Shown here: piece after piece, positions 63,984 to 64,000 of the stretch | How the letters are laid out: each line of letters begins with the position of its first letter | Position numbering within the stretch: the first letter of the stretch is position 1 | DNA from: Zygaena filipendulae | Lineage: Eukaryota; Arthropoda; Insecta; Lepidoptera; Zygaenidae | Reading direction: 5' to 3' | Length of the DNA stretch: 64,000 nt | Assembly: GCA_907165275.2 (NCBI GenBank) | Contig: OU015662.1 | Span: forward strand, 751,501 to 815,500 | Position numbers and translations under genes: made by a program | The notes under the pieces: generated by a model | Seen by the model: the letters and a program-made list of their open reading frames with translations, nothing else | What the model was told of the DNA's origin: nothing | Databases searched by the model: none

Positions 63984-64000
63984 TGTTAAAACTCTTTTAT
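63984..64000 (+). repeat. 3' LTR of the copia-type element (first 17 bases)
   Basis: TGTTAAAACTCTTTTAT is identical to the start of the 5' LTR; the rest lies outside the window. Confidence 0.85.

Larger units (their letters stand above)
60205..64000 (+). mobile_element. Ty1/copia-type LTR retrotransposon, gag-deleted, 3' LTR cut by window
   Basis: The 5' LTR starts TGTTAAAACTCTTTTAT at 60205 and the same 17 bases begin the 3' LTR at 63984, right after a G-run. Domain order protease-integrase-RT-RNase H in one frame is the copia order. Almost nothing lies between the 5' LTR and the gag zinc knuckle, so the capsid-coding part of gag and most of the leader appear deleted. The 5 bases before the LTR are GTTAT; the matching duplication would lie past the right edge. 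Confidence 0.9.

Noticed and set aside
1..64000. A new defence, toxin or biosynthetic gene cluster
   Set aside because: No cluster of host or bacterial-type genes is present; every long reading frame belongs to a retrotransposon.

Overview
This 64-kb window is almost entirely transposable-element sequence from an AT-rich insect genome. It is most likely lepidopteran. The grounds are dozens of short Helitron-like elements ending in a GC-rich hairpin plus CTAG, a tRNA-headed SINE, Jockey-type and LTR retrotransposons, and many palindromic MITEs. That taxonomic call is an inference from the repeat repertoire. No multi-exon host gene can be defended; the only host-like hints are a 45-codon minus-strand ORF followed by a good splice donor (49.3-49.5 kb) and a GC-rich promoter-like block (46.0-46.15 kb).

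Layout. 1-2362 (minus): 5' part of an intact Jockey-clade LINE, with ORF2 endonuclease running off the window, ORF1 with three zinc knuckles, and an Inr+DPE internal promoter. 2.4-10.7 kb: Helitron-like copies and MITEs in AT-rich sequence. 10771-18578: a 7.8-kb foldback element with near-identical inverted arms of about 1.6-2.0 kb, themselves built of ~150-bp tandem units, around a 28-copy array of a 149-bp monomer; it carries a 10-bp target duplication and sits in the end of an older MITE. 19325-25172: a complete young Ty3/gypsy-type element (LTRs 160 bp, one mismatch, CGTG target duplication) inserted in a Helitron; its RT carries an internal duplicated segment. 25.2-37 kb: nested Helitrons, LINE tails, a 537-bp palindrome. 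37-53 kb: several TIR/MITE families, more Helitrons, the GC-rich block and the small ORF. 53.7-55.3 kb: a composite inverted- and tandem-repeat element. 56.9-57.2 kb: SINE. 58.8-59.2 kb: a tandem duplication carrying hairpins. 60205-64000: a Ty1/copia element with a long open pol frame but no capsid-coding gag and no early start codon; its 3' LTR is cut by the window edge.

How the parts relate. The window shows insertion history rather than a cooperating operon. Helitrons sit in Helitrons and in a MITE, a gypsy element splits a Helitron, and the foldback element splits a MITE. The Helitron-like copies share a 3' hairpin but have several unrelated 5' ends, as expected if one trans-acting Rep-helicase recognises the tail. 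No Helitron transposase and no foldback transposase is encoded here. Nearly all short ORFs in the window are chance readings of these repeats.
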